This document shows positions 50,151 to 57,319 of a stretch of DNA of 57,319 bases, in pieces. The notes under the pieces are model-generated. The model was not told the DNA's origin, did no database searches, and saw only the letters and a program-made list of their open reading frames with translations. Numbering within the stretch: the first letter of the stretch is position 1; each line of letters begins with the position of its first letter. The position numbers and the translations under genes are program-made. The DNA lies in the NCBI RefSeq assembly GCF_013044515.1, contig NZ_JABEPR010000009.1:1-57319 (forward strand), read 5' to 3'. This stretch comes from Sphingomonas sp. ID1715. GTDB lineage: Bacteria > Pseudomonadota > Alphaproteobacteria > Sphingomonadales > Sphingomonadaceae.

Positions 50151-50611
50151 CCCCGCACGGGCGTAGCGTTCATCCACTCAAGCGGATGGCCCACCGGCGA
50201 TATCGCGAAGGCCCTCGCCATGGACGGTCTTCACTCGGGGTCAGCCAAAGCGAGACACCTGCCCTGCACGGCGGCGGCGCGTCGGATTGTCGGCCTCGCC
50301 CGAGCGGTCTGGGGACGGCCTCGTGTGCGGGATCGACAGGGCGCGGCGTCCGGGACGGCGAGATGCCATCAGGTCATGCCGGCCAGCGGTCGGCGAGTGC
50401 CATGCACGAGGAAGGGCATGGCGCTGGATCGTCCGGCAAGAGGACAGCGCACCGCGGCACGGCGACGGGTGCTCCGGCTCGAGCGATATCAGCGGTCGGC
50501 AGGCAGAGACCTCGGCGACGCTTCCTGCGGTCGGGCCGGCCCGCCTGTCGCCAAGATGGTGGCTCGATGCGGCCTATCGGCGAGGAAAGCCGGGAAGGAC
50601 GGCGAGGCTAT
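50151..50611. other. 461-base gap at the border between leading region and metabolic cargo
   Basis: Long plus-strand frames run through this part, but their translations are Arg/Gly/Ala-rich without structure and have no ribosome-binding sites, so nothing is called. No insertion sequence remnant or attachment repeat was recognised. Confidence 0.4.
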
Positions 50612-51004
50612 CTACCGCAGACGGGCGAGCCGGCCTGGCGGTATCCCGCGGAACAGGGAGAGGGAGCCCGCGCCGGTCGCGGCGATCAGGAAGAAGCCGC
50701 CCGCCATGGTCGCGTTCTTCAGGATTTCGGTGAGATTGCCCATGTGCGCCTGCTTGGCCGTGGCGAGACACCAGAGCCCGAGCAGGATGCCAACCGTGCG
50801 GACGGGATAACCCAGGACGATCGCGATCCCGCCGACAAGCTCGCAAAGGCCGATCAGATAGGCGAAGATCAGGGGGTCGGGCAGGCCGATGGCTGCAAGT
50901 CCGGGAACGAGGGCGGCCGCGCCGCCCATGAGCTTCATCGCACCCCATACGATGAAGGGGATGCCAAGGAACAATCGTGCGAGAAATAGCCCTCGGTCGT
51001 TCAT
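50612..51004 (-). CDS. DoxX-family membrane protein
   Basis: A 130-residue protein with four membrane helices in the DoxX pattern: LARLFLGIPFIVWGAMKLMG, LAAIGLPDPLIFAYLIGLCE followed by LVGGIAIVLGYPVRTVGILL, and a last helix FFLIAATGAGSLSLF. DoxX proteins are linked to redox homeostasis at the membrane. ATG 51004 sits about nine bases after GGGG. ATG 51010 is the alternative. It is a single gene following a broken DUF2171 gene. Confidence 0.8.
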   Translation of the reverse strand: MNDRGLFLARLFLGIPFIVWGAMKLMGGAAALVPGLAAIGLPDPLIFAYLIGLCELVGGIAIVLGYPVRTVGILLGLWCLATAKQAHMGNLTEILKNATMAGGFFLIAATGAGSLSLFRGIPPGRLARLR

Positions 51005-51041
51005 GAGCATCCCCCTGTGATCGGCCTCGCCATGACAGGAG

Positions 51042-51064
51042 GACGCACGGAAAGGTCGTGCGTC
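51042..51064. other. 8-base hairpin between the DUF2171 pseudogene and doxX
   Basis: GACGCACG at 51042-51049 and CGTGCGTC at 51057-51064 are perfect arms. No T-run follows on the minus strand, so it may be an operator or mRNA stem in front of the DoxX gene. Confidence 0.35.
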
Positions 51065-51118
51065 TACCCGGGCGGGCTTCTTGAAGACTAGCGCCCGTGC
51101 GGGCGTGCAACAACGGGT

Positions 51119-51373
51119 CTAGTCCTGGACGGGCTTTCCGGACTTTTCTTCTTCGAAGGAGAGCGCGACGTCGGCGTTGGCGGAGAGGCGGACGCGGTCG
51201 CCTTCGACACCGGCGACCAGGCCGATGCTGATATAGTGGTGGTGGCCGCTGTGGGCGCCGTGGCTGTCATGTTTCCCGAGCTAGATCCGGTCGCCCTCGA
51301 GACGATCGACGGTGCCGACATGGACGCCATCGGCGCCGATGATTTCCATGCCTTCCTTGATGTCGTGAGCCAT
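51119..51373 (-). pseudogene. DUF2171-family gene interrupted by an in-frame amber codon
   Basis: From ATG 51373 the frame reads MAHDIKEGMEIIGADGVHVG and DRLEGDRI, then TAG at 51283-51281 (codon 31), then LGKHDSHGAHSGHHHYISIG, VAGVEGDRVRLSANADVAL and a normal stop at 51121-51119. DUF2171 proteins are small beta-barrel stress-linked proteins. The position of the TAG normally holds Lys, so a single A-to-T change explains it. Apart from that codon the gene is intact, so the loss is recent, or the codon is a sequencing error or is suppressed. Confidence 0.75.
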
Positions 51374-51543
51374 CGCTAGTTTCTCCTTGATTGGCGGAGG
51401 TCGCGAAGCAACTCTCATGCCACCGGCATGATCCAGCGATGCACGTGCATAGTCAGCGACATGCGGCGATGCTCAACGCAGGCGAACGACAGAATGTCCC
51501 GCATTGCGGGGCAAATTGTCCAAGGCAAACGGTACTCGTCCGT

Positions 51544-51852
51544 TCAATGCTTGCGGACGAATTCTGCGCGCAAGACCAGCCCCTTGATTCCATCGTATCG
51601 ACAGTCGATCTCCTGGGCGTCGCCGGTGAGTCGGATCGATTTGATCACGGTGCCCTTGCGCAGGGTCTGGCCTGCGCCCTTCACTTTGAGATCCTTGATC
51701 GTGATGACGCTATCACCATCGGCGAGAAGGTTGCCGACGGAATCGCGCACTTCGATCGCCTCGGCGGCGTGGGCATTCGCGGCGGCCTCGGCCGGACTGA
51801 TCCATTCGCCGGAGGCTTCGTCATAGACATAGTCGTCGCTGGTATCGGTCAT
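51544..51852 (-). CDS. PhnA/YjdM-like protein without zinc ribbon
   Basis: 102 residues. From about residue 35 it follows the PhnA domain (VRDSVGNLLADGDSVITIKD, LKVKGAGQTLRKGTVIKSIR, then LRAEFVRKH). The N-terminal zinc ribbon with CxxC pairs found in the usual PhnA/YjdM protein is replaced by an acidic, Ala-rich stretch with no cysteines. Despite the historical name the family has no proven role in phosphonate breakdown. It starts 15 bases after pckG and is probably in its operon. Confidence 0.75.
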   Translation of the reverse strand: MTDTSDDYVYDEASGEWISPAEAAANAHAAEAIEVRDSVGNLLADGDSVITIKDLKVKGAGQTLRKGTVIKSIRLTGDAQEIDCRYDGIKGLVLRAEFVRKH

Positions 51853-51867
51853 GGTCGGTCGCGCCCT

Positions 51868-53688
51868 TCAGGCCAGACGCGCTTCGAGCGCGCCGAGTTC
51901 GGCGGTCAGCGCCGCGGGCAGGCGGTCGCCGAAGCGTGCATAGTCGCGGCGGATGCGCTCGGCCTCGGCGCGCCATTCGTCGTGATCGACGGCGAGGAGG
52001 GCTGCCACGGCTGCGTCGGAGAGATCGAGTCCCGCCAGATCGAGGTCGTCCATCCTGGGAAGGCGGCCGATGGCCTTGTCCTCGGCCTCGACGCGCCCGT
52101 CCAGGCGATCGGCGATCCATTTGAGGACGCGGGCATTGTCGCCGAAGCCGGGCCAGAGGAAACGGCCGTCGACATCCTTGCGGAACCAGTTGACGTAGAA
52201 GATGCGCGGCAGCTTGGCCGCGTCCGACGCCTCCGCGCCCAGCTTTAGCCAGTGGGCGAAATAGTCGCCCATATTATAGCCGCAGAAGGGCAGCATCGCG
52301 AAGGGATCGCGGCGCACGTCGCCGATCTTGGTCTCGGCCGCGGCCGTGCCCTCGGACGCGACGTTGGAGGCCAGGAACACGCCGTGCTGCCAGTCGAAGG
52401 CCTCGGTGACGAGCGGAGCGGTCGTCGCTCGGCGGCCGCCGAAGAGAATGGCCGAGATCGGAACGCCCCTGGGGTCCTCCCATTCGGGCGCGATTGCCGG
52501 GCATTGCCCCGCGGGGCAGGCGAAGCGCGCATTGGGATGGGCAGCCGGCGTGCCGAGATCGGGAGACCAGGCCTGGCCGCGCCAGTCGGTCAGCCCGGCG
52601 GGCGGCTCCTTGGTGAGGCCCTCCCACCAGACATCGCCATCGGCGGTGAGCGCTGTGTTGGTGAAGATGGTGTTCGCGTCGAGGCTGGCGAGCGCATTGG
52701 CGTTGGTGGTCGCGCTCGTGCCCGGCGCGACGCCGAAGAATCCGGCCTCGGGATTGATCGCGTAGAGCCGGCCGTCGTCACCGAAGCGCATCCAGGCGAT
52801 GTCGTCGCCGATGGTCTCGGCCTTCCAGCCCGGAATGGTCGGCTGCAGCATGGCGAGGTTGGTCTTGCCGCAGGCCGAAGGGAAGGCGGCGGCGACATAA
52901 TGCACGCGGCCCTCGGGTGAGGTCAGCTTGAGGATGAGCATATGCTCGGCAAGCCAGCCATCGTCGCGGGCCATGACCGAGGCGATGCGCAGGGCGTAGC
53001 ATTTCTTGCCGAGCAGGGCGTTCCCGCCATAGCCCGATCCATAGGACCAGATTTCGCGCGTCTCGGGGAAGTGGACGATATATTTGGTCTCGTTGCAGGG
53101 CCAGGCGGCGTCGGCCTCGCCGGGCGCGAGCGGCGCGCCGACCGAATGGACCGCGGGCACGAATTCGCCGTCCTCGCCCAAGGCGTCGAGCGCGGGCGTG
53201 CCCATCCGCGTCATCACGCGCATGGAGAGGACGACATAGGGGCTGTCGGTGATCTCCACTCCGAGCGCGCTGATCGGCGAGCCGATCGGGCCCATGGAGA
53301 AGGGCACGACATACATGGTGCGCCCGCGCATGCAGCCGTCGAACAGGTCCTTGAGCGTGCCGCGCATCTCGTCCGGCGCGCGCCAGTTGTTGGTCGGTCC
53401 GGCGTCGGCCTCGTTTTCGGCGCAGATGAAGGTGCGGCTTTCGACGCGCGCGACATCGCGCGGGTCCGAGGCGGCCCAGAAGGAGTTGGGGCGCTTCGCG
53501 GGATCGAGGCGGCGCAGGGTTCCGGCCGCGACCAGCTGCTCGGTCAGGGCATGCCATTCGGCCTCGGAGCCATCGCACCAGTGGATATGGTCGGGTTTGG
53601 TGAGGGCGGCGATCTCGTCGACCCAGGCAGCGAGGCGGCGATGGCGAGTCGGAGCCGCCAGCGTTTCAGCGATAAGGGCGTCCGACAT
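51868..53688 (-). CDS. pckG: Phosphoenolpyruvate carboxykinase (GTP)
   Basis: A 606-residue GTP-dependent PEPCK. It has the kinase P-loop [31 protein letters not shown], the substrate loop [19 protein letters not shown] and [15 protein letters not shown]. It converts oxaloacetate and GTP to PEP, CO2 and GDP, the entry step of gluconeogenesis from organic acids. ATG 53688 has GGAGAG upstream. A longer upstream frame was rejected. It diverges from an XRE regulator, which may control it. A central-metabolism gene on a conjugative element is notable and suggests cargo for growth on C4 acids or a recent capture. Confidence 0.93.
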   Translation of the reverse strand: MSDALIAETLAAPTRHRRLAAWVDEIAALTKPDHIHWCDGSEAEWHALTEQLVAAGTLRRLDPAKRPNSFWAASDPRDVARVESRTFICAENEADAGPTNNWRAPDEMRGTLKDLFDGCMRGRTMYVVPFSMGPIGSPISALGVEITDSPYVVLSMRVMTRMGTPALDALGEDGEFVPAVHSVGAPLAPGEADAAWPCNETKYIVHFPETREIWSYGSGYGGNALLGKKCYALRIASVMARDDGWLAEHMLILKLTSPEGRVHYVAAAFPSACGKTNLAMLQPTIPGWKAETIGDDIAWMRFGDDGRLYAINPEAGFFGVAPGTSATTNANALASLDANTIFTNTALTADGDVWWEGLTKEPPAGLTDWRGQAWSPDLGTPAAHPNARFACPAGQCPAIAPEWEDPRGVPISAILFGGRRATTAPLVTEAFDWQHGVFLASNVASEGTAAAETKIGDVRRDPFAMLPFCGYNMGDYFAHWLKLGAEASDAAKLPRIFYVNWFRKDVDGRFLWPGFGDNARVLKWIADRLDGRVEAEDKAIGRLPRMDDLDLAGLDLSDAAVAALLAVDHDEWRAEAERIRRDYARFGDRLPAALTAELGALEARLA

Positions 53689-53832
53689 CGAAACTCTCCG
53701 AATAACTGGGGCGTCGCGGCAAGCGCGCGCGGTTTGCGAGGGGGTTGATGCCCGGTTCGTTAGCAGTTTGAGGACGCCAGATGCAAGTTTAGGATCGCTA
53801 TTCAGATAGTCAGCCTCGCTTCTGAGCAATCC

Positions 53833-53862
53833 TTGACGTCATTCCTGATGTATTTTACATCA
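53833..53862 (+). promoter_or_regulatory. Palindromic operator over a leaderless-type promoter
   Basis: TGATGTA-TTT-TACATCA at 53846-53862 is a perfect 17-base palindrome. TTGACG at 53833-53838 and TACATC at 53856-53861 are 17 bases apart and suit a -35/-10 pair, which would start transcription at about 53868, on the ATG of the XRE gene. Binding of the XRE protein here would shut its own promoter. Confidence 0.6.
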
Positions 53863-53867
53863 TGGCG

Positions 53868-54176
53868 ATGCTCACCCCAGCTCAGCTTCGCGCGGCGCGC
53901 GCGCTCCTCGGAATCGACCAGCGCACGCTCGCCGAGCGCGCCGGCGTCTCGCTGCCAACGATCCAGCGCATGGAAGCGACCAGCGATGGCTATGTCCGGG
54001 GCGTGGTGGATACGCTGACCAAGGTGGTCGATGCGCTTGAGCGCGAGGGGATCGAGCTGATCCGGGAGAATAGCATCAGCGCGAGCGGCGGGCGGGGTGT
54101 CCGGCTGCGCGATCCCACCAGCCCGACCTTGCGCGAGCCCGTGCGGCGCACGCAGGACAATGCATCGGCGGCGTAG
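53868..54176 (+). CDS. XRE-family HTH regulator
   Basis: 102 residues beginning MLTPAQLRAARALLGIDQRT and AERAGVSLPTIQRMEA, a compact Cro/C1-type HTH, followed by a helix (DTLTKVVDALEREGIELI) and a polar tail. ATG 53868 was preferred to 53862 because the first ATG lies in the operator palindrome and the promoter would give a leaderless message. It is two bases from the SulP transporter gene and divergent from pckG, so it may regulate both and itself. Confidence 0.85.
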   Translation: MLTPAQLRAARALLGIDQRTLAERAGVSLPTIQRMEATSDGYVRGVVDTLTKVVDALEREGIELIRENSISASGGRGVRLRDPTSPTLREPVRRTQDNASAA

Positions 54177-54178
54177 GC

Positions 54179-55459
54179 ATGCCTGACGGTACGGCGACAG
54201 CCCATCTCTTCCGGCCGAAGCTCGTCACGGCCCTGAGCGAAGGCTATTCCCTCTCGTCGTTGCGCAAGGACGTGCTCGCTGCGGTGACGGTGGCGATCGT
54301 GGCGCTGCCTCTGTCGATGGCGATCGCCGTAGCCTCCGGCGTGTCGCCCGAGCGAGGGCTATATACAGCGATCATCGGCGGGTTCCTCGTCTCGGCGCTG
54401 GGTGGGAGCCGCTACCAGATCGGGGGACCCGCGGGGGCCTTCATCGTTCTGGTGGCTGCCACGACGACGAAGTTCGGTCTGAACGGGCTGCTCGTGACCG
54501 TGATGCTGTCGGGCGCGATGCTGACGCTGATCGGGCTTTCGCGCCTCGGCTCGCTGATCCGCCACATTCCCCATCCCGTGACCGTGGGGTTCACCTGCGG
54601 CATTGCCGTGACGATCTTCTCAGGCGAAATCCGGGATCTGTTCGGTCTGCATCTCGCGGGCGCGGAACCCGGCCCGCTGATCCCCAAGCTGCTGGCGCTC
54701 GGCAAGGCGGCAGCGACGGCGACGCCTGCGGCGGCGGTGCTGGGCCTCGGCTCGGCGGCGCTGATCTTCGTGCTGCGCCGGTATCGGCCCAACTGGCCCG
54801 GCATGTTGATCGCGGTGGTGCTGGCGTCCATCGCCGCCGCATGGATGCAGCTTCCGGCCGAGACGATCGGCAGCCGCTTCGGCGATATCCCGCGCGGCTT
54901 GCCGACGCCGCAGGCACCGGAGATGTCATGGGCGCTGGTGCTGCAGCTCCTGCCGTCGGCGCTCTCGTTCACCCTGCTGGGCGGCGTCGAGAGCCTGTTG
55001 TCGGCCAAGGTCGCCGACAGCATGTCCGGACGCAAGCATCGCTCCAACATGGAGCTGGTCGCGCAGGGTCTCGCCAACATCGTCTCAGCCCTGTTCGGCG
55101 GGATCAGCGTCACCGGCACGATCGCGAGAACCGCGACGAACATCCGGGCTGGCGCGATCAGCCCGGTGTCGGGCATGCTGCATGCGCTGTTCGTCCTGCT
55201 CTTCATGCTCGTGGCTGCGCCGCTGGCGCGCTATGTACCGCTCTCGGCGCTCGCCGGCGTCCTGCTGGTGGTGTGCTGGAACATGGCCGAGAAGGCCGAA
55301 TTCCTGCGCCTGATCCGTAGCTGGCCCACGGCCTCGGTGCTGCTCGCGACCTTCGGCCTGACCCTGGTGAAGGACCTGACATTCGGGATCGTCGCGGGGT
55401 GTGTCGTCGCCGCATTGCTGGCGATCGTCCGGCGAAGGGTCCCGCAGGAGGGCGATTGA
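54179..55459 (+). CDS. SulP-family anion transporter without STAS domain
   Basis: 426 residues with about ten to twelve membrane helices and the SulP landmarks ALPLSMAIAVASGVSPERGL, GPAGAFIVLVAATT and FGGISVTGTIARTATNIRAG. SulP proteins move sulfate, bicarbonate or dicarboxylates. The usual cytoplasmic STAS domain of about 100 residues is missing. The protein ends soon after the last helix (VAALLAIVRRRVPQEGD). With pckG on the other side, bicarbonate or dicarboxylate transport would make metabolic sense, but the substrate cannot be read from sequence. Confidence 0.85.
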   Translation: MPDGTATAHLFRPKLVTALSEGYSLSSLRKDVLAAVTVAIVALPLSMAIAVASGVSPERGLYTAIIGGFLVSALGGSRYQIGGPAGAFIVLVAATTTKFGLNGLLVTVMLSGAMLTLIGLSRLGSLIRHIPHPVTVGFTCGIAVTIFSGEIRDLFGLHLAGAEPGPLIPKLLALGKAAATATPAAAVLGLGSAALIFVLRRYRPNWPGMLIAVVLASIAAAWMQLPAETIGSRFGDIPRGLPTPQAPEMSWALVLQLLPSALSFTLLGGVESLLSAKVADSMSGRKHRSNMELVAQGLANIVSALFGGISVTGTIARTATNIRAGAISPVSGMLHALFVLLFMLVAAPLARYVPLSALAGVLLVVCWNMAEKAEFLRLIRSWPTASVLLATFGLTLVKDLTFGIVAGCVVAALLAIVRRRVPQEGD

Positions 55460-55496
55460 AGGTGCGACGGTGCGGAGCAAGTGGCTTGCCCGCAGA

Positions 55497-55541
55497 ACAA
55501 AAACAGGGCCTGCCTCGCGGGGAATGTGCGAGGCAGGCCCT
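55497..55541 (-). terminator. Strong 14-base stem terminator between sulP and the next minus gene
   Basis: AGGGCCTGCCTCGC at 55505-55518 and GCGAGGCAGGCCCT at 55528-55541 pair perfectly. On the minus strand the stem is followed by TGTTTTTGTT. It would stop minus-strand transcripts from 55670 before they enter sulP. Confidence 0.75.
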
Positions 55542-55669
55542 CAAGGGTCGTGCGCGGCCGGGAGGCGCGGGACCGGGCACGTCGGGGAGCATGTTGGAGG
55601 GCGGAAGAAGCGGTGGGACCAGGTTCGGGCCGTGAGCGCCATTGAGCGACCGCGTCGCGGTCAAAGGGT

Positions 55670-56794
55670 TCAATCGGTCAATGCGGAGAGCATACGCGGT
55701 GCCGAGGCCGATCCGATCGCGCTTGTGAGACGCGTCGCATCGGCAATGGTGGACGCCGTTCCGAGCCATTCCAGGGAGCCATCATGGCGTTCAGCATAGA
55801 TGGCGTAGGAGGCGGGGACTTCGTCAGCGTTCTGCACGAGGGCATGTTCGCCGGACGCATCACGCAGGCCCGCGATTGCGATCTGCCGGCTCCATGCGAG
55901 AGGAACGGGACGAAGCTCACCGCCAGAGGGCGACGTGGAAAAGTTCTCGGACCATCCTGGGCAGCGCTGGTCCACGAAGTCGATTGCGGCGGCGATCCGA
56001 CCGTTGGTATCGCCATGGGCAAGGGCGAGACAGGCGGGCGCGGCTGCGATCATATCCGCCAGCTTCGCCGTAAAGGTCTCGAACATCGCATCGCTCTGGA
56101 AGTCGCCATCCTCCGGGGGCACGGGCCTTTCCTCCGTCAACACGATTTGCAGTTCGTGAAGCGCCGCGAAGGCCAGGCCGGACGCGTGTCCGGTGGTGAG
56201 GTCAGGCCTGTCGAAGATCAGGTCGTAGGGCCGGCCTTCCGGATCGGCGAAAGCCTGATCGAAGGTCAGGTGCGAGATCGATTCCCAGGTCTCTCGGGAA
56301 ATCTCGCGCGCATCGACATAATATTCGGGTGCGGGAAGGCCGAGACCCGCATCGAGACCATCGAGGCGCAGACGGGAAAGCTGGGCCGTTTCGCTATTCG
56401 GATGCTCTTGGCGTTCCAGCAAGGTCGCGAGATCGGTCTGGTCGAGCGCGATCCAGTGCGGGGCCGACGCGCCGTCGCGCGGAAACAGGCCACGGAGCTG
56501 GATCAGTCGCTCGATCTGCGAGGCGTCCCGCAGGTCATAGGCGCCGCCGAGGATTTCGGCGGCGATGTGGTGCCAGACGTGCCAGGGATAGCTCGCGAAG
56601 GGCACAACATGGCGAGCAACCAGACAATCGTCATCCAGCATGCATTCCCGGCTGCCGTCACCGGCCCAGAATTTGCCCACGCTACCCTCGGCGGAAACGA
56701 TCTCGGCGCTGGTGAGCGCGACGAAGTCGGCAGTGAGGCCGCACAAGTCGTGGGGCGATCGGGTCGGGAGACTGGATTGGGCAAGTGAAGGCAT
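55670..56794 (-). CDS. Hypothetical protein, 374 residues
   Basis: Start at ATG 56794 ([20 protein letters not shown]). A large soluble acidic protein rich in Asp, Ala and Leu, including [20 protein letters not shown] and [20 protein letters not shown]. No catalytic motif or membrane segment could be identified. It has its own downstream terminator of the same style as the gene to its right, which groups it with leading-region genes rather than with the metabolic cargo between. Family unknown to me. Confidence 0.6.
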   Translation of the reverse strand: MPSLAQSSLPTRSPHDLCGLTADFVALTSAEIVSAEGSVGKFWAGDGSRECMLDDDCLVARHVVPFASYPWHVWHHIAAEILGGAYDLRDASQIERLIQLRGLFPRDGASAPHWIALDQTDLATLLERQEHPNSETAQLSRLRLDGLDAGLGLPAPEYYVDAREISRETWESISHLTFDQAFADPEGRPYDLIFDRPDLTTGHASGLAFAALHELQIVLTEERPVPPEDGDFQSDAMFETFTAKLADMIAAAPACLALAHGDTNGRIAAAIDFVDQRCPGWSENFSTSPSGGELRPVPLAWSRQIAIAGLRDASGEHALVQNADEVPASYAIYAERHDGSLEWLGTASTIADATRLTSAIGSASAPRMLSALTD

Positions 56795-56836
56795 GGAGGG
56801 ATCCTCGCTGTTGGTCGGCGTGCGGGTGCGCGCTGT

Positions 56837-56880
56837 CAAAAGAGACAGGGCCCGCTTCGCGACGTGCGAAACGGACCCTG
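56837..56880 (-). terminator. Terminator of the DUF736-like gene
   Basis: Arms at 56866-56880 and 56846-56860 pair over 15 bases with two wobbles and are followed on the minus strand by TCTCTTTTGAC. The stem sequence is clearly related to the terminator at 55505-55541. Confidence 0.7.
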
Positions 56881-56928
56881 CAAGGGGCCGCGCCCGGAGG
56901 CTGGGCGCGGCGGGGGAGATGGATCGCG

Positions 56929-57318
56929 TCAGGCGGTCGCGTCGGCGGTTTCGGCCGGTTCGGCGGCCTCGGAACCGTGCGGCTTGCGCTGGCGGCGACC
57001 GCCTTCCTGGGGCTCGCCACCGAAGGCATGTTCGGCGGAGGACTGGCCGAGGCCGGCCTCGGCGCCCTGGGTGGCGGGGCCGGCGGTCTCGTCGGCGCCG
57101 GGCAGCGGCGGCAGGCCCTCGTCGGCCTTGGGCGCCATCTCCGCGGCGAGATCGCGGCGACGCGTCGGGCGCGACCAGACGACGTTGTAGCTGCCGTCCT
57201 CCTGGCGGAACGCCGACACGTAGAGCGGCGCGGCCAGGCTCGGGTCCTCGATCTTGCCGTTGAGGAACGCCTCGCCCGTGCCGTTCGAGAACAGCTCGAA
57301 CAGCGCACCCACCTGCAC
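56929..57318 (-). CDS. DUF736-like protein, partial at the window edge
   Basis: At least 129 residues. The visible first part (GEAFLNGKIEDPSLAAPLYV, then GSYNVVWSRPTRRR) resembles the C-terminal half of DUF736 proteins, which are abundant on alphaproteobacterial plasmids. The second half is a disordered Ala/Glu/Gly-rich tail. The frame is open to the last base, so the true start is probably outside the window. Function of the family is unknown. The assignment is tentative. Confidence 0.5.
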   Translation of the reverse strand: MQVGALFELFSNGTGEAFLNGKIEDPSLAAPLYVSAFRQEDGSYNVVWSRPTRRRDLAAEMAPKADEGLPPLPGADETAGPATQGAEAGLGQSSAEHAFGGEPQEGGRRQRKPHGSEAAEPAETADATA

Positions 57319-57319
57319 C

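Noticed and set aside
50036-50989. Long plus-strand frames of 317 and 222 codons
   Set aside because: Composition is Arg/Gly-rich noise, there are no ribosome-binding sites, and the frames overlap the antisense of doxX and the ssb hairpin element.
1-57319. CRISPR array, rRNA or tRNA genes
   Set aside because: No regularly spaced repeats, rRNA segments or complete cloverleaf sequences were seen. The GTTCGAT-like loop at 46688 is only a hairpin loop.

Overview
The window is a stretch of a conjugative element (plasmid or integrative conjugative element) from an alphaproteobacterium, most likely of the Sphingomonadales. The basis is high GC throughout, F-type transfer genes closest in character to those of sphingomonad plasmids, an HU protein, a GTP-type PEP carboxykinase and ribosome-binding sites of the GGAG type. 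No rRNA, tRNA or CRISPR array was seen. No replication or partition locus can be named with confidence.

Layout. (1) 1-650: one end of an IS21-family insertion sequence that cut a zinc-site-like hypothetical gene. (2) 755-22603: a VirB1-like lytic transglycosylase, two minus-strand regulator-like genes and then a complete F-type type IV secretion operon in the order traA-L-E-K-B, dsbC-like, traV-C, small membrane gene, trbI, signal peptidase, traW, small membrane gene, traU-trbC-traN, traF-H-G, mostly with overlapping stop and start codons. (3) 22607-37584: a cargo island. It holds a P-loop ATPase, an extended SoxR, a dead nuclease gene, HU, a PIN nuclease, a patatin phospholipase preceded by a Phd-like antitoxin and a catalytically degraded PIN protein, an AbiEii-like nucleotidyltransferase with a small partner, a tyrosine recombinase close to a perfect palindrome, and several unknown membrane proteins. 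(4) 37635-43265: the mobilisation block on the minus strand (MobF relaxase traI, coupling protein traD, ribbon-helix-helix accessory protein), followed by a 481-base palindrome-rich gap that is the best oriT candidate. (5) 43747-50150: the probable leading region, with small minus-strand genes including ssb and a DUF2493/SLOG protein. Four of its transcription units carry the same kind of long imperfect hairpin 80-130 bases upstream of the start codon. (6) 50612-55459: metabolic cargo (DoxX, a DUF2171 gene broken by an amber codon, PhnA-like protein, pckG, XRE regulator, SulP transporter). (7) 55670 to the end: two more leading-region-type genes with strong hairpin terminators.

How the parts work together. 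TraA to TraG and TraN/TraU/TraW/TrbC build the pilus and mating channel, and three thioredoxin-fold proteins would assist their disulphides. TraI with the RHH protein would nick the oriT candidate and TraD would couple DNA to the channel. If the nicked strand is the top strand leaving rightwards, it is the template strand for the minus-strand leading genes. The repeated hairpins could then act as single-strand promoters like F plasmid Frpo, giving early expression of SSB and of unknown, possibly anti-defence, proteins in the recipient. The second notable system is the Phd / dead-PIN / patatin operon under a TTGACA-TATAAC promoter embedded in an 11-base inverted repeat, which looks like a toxin-antitoxin chassis rewired to control a membrane-attacking phospholipase.
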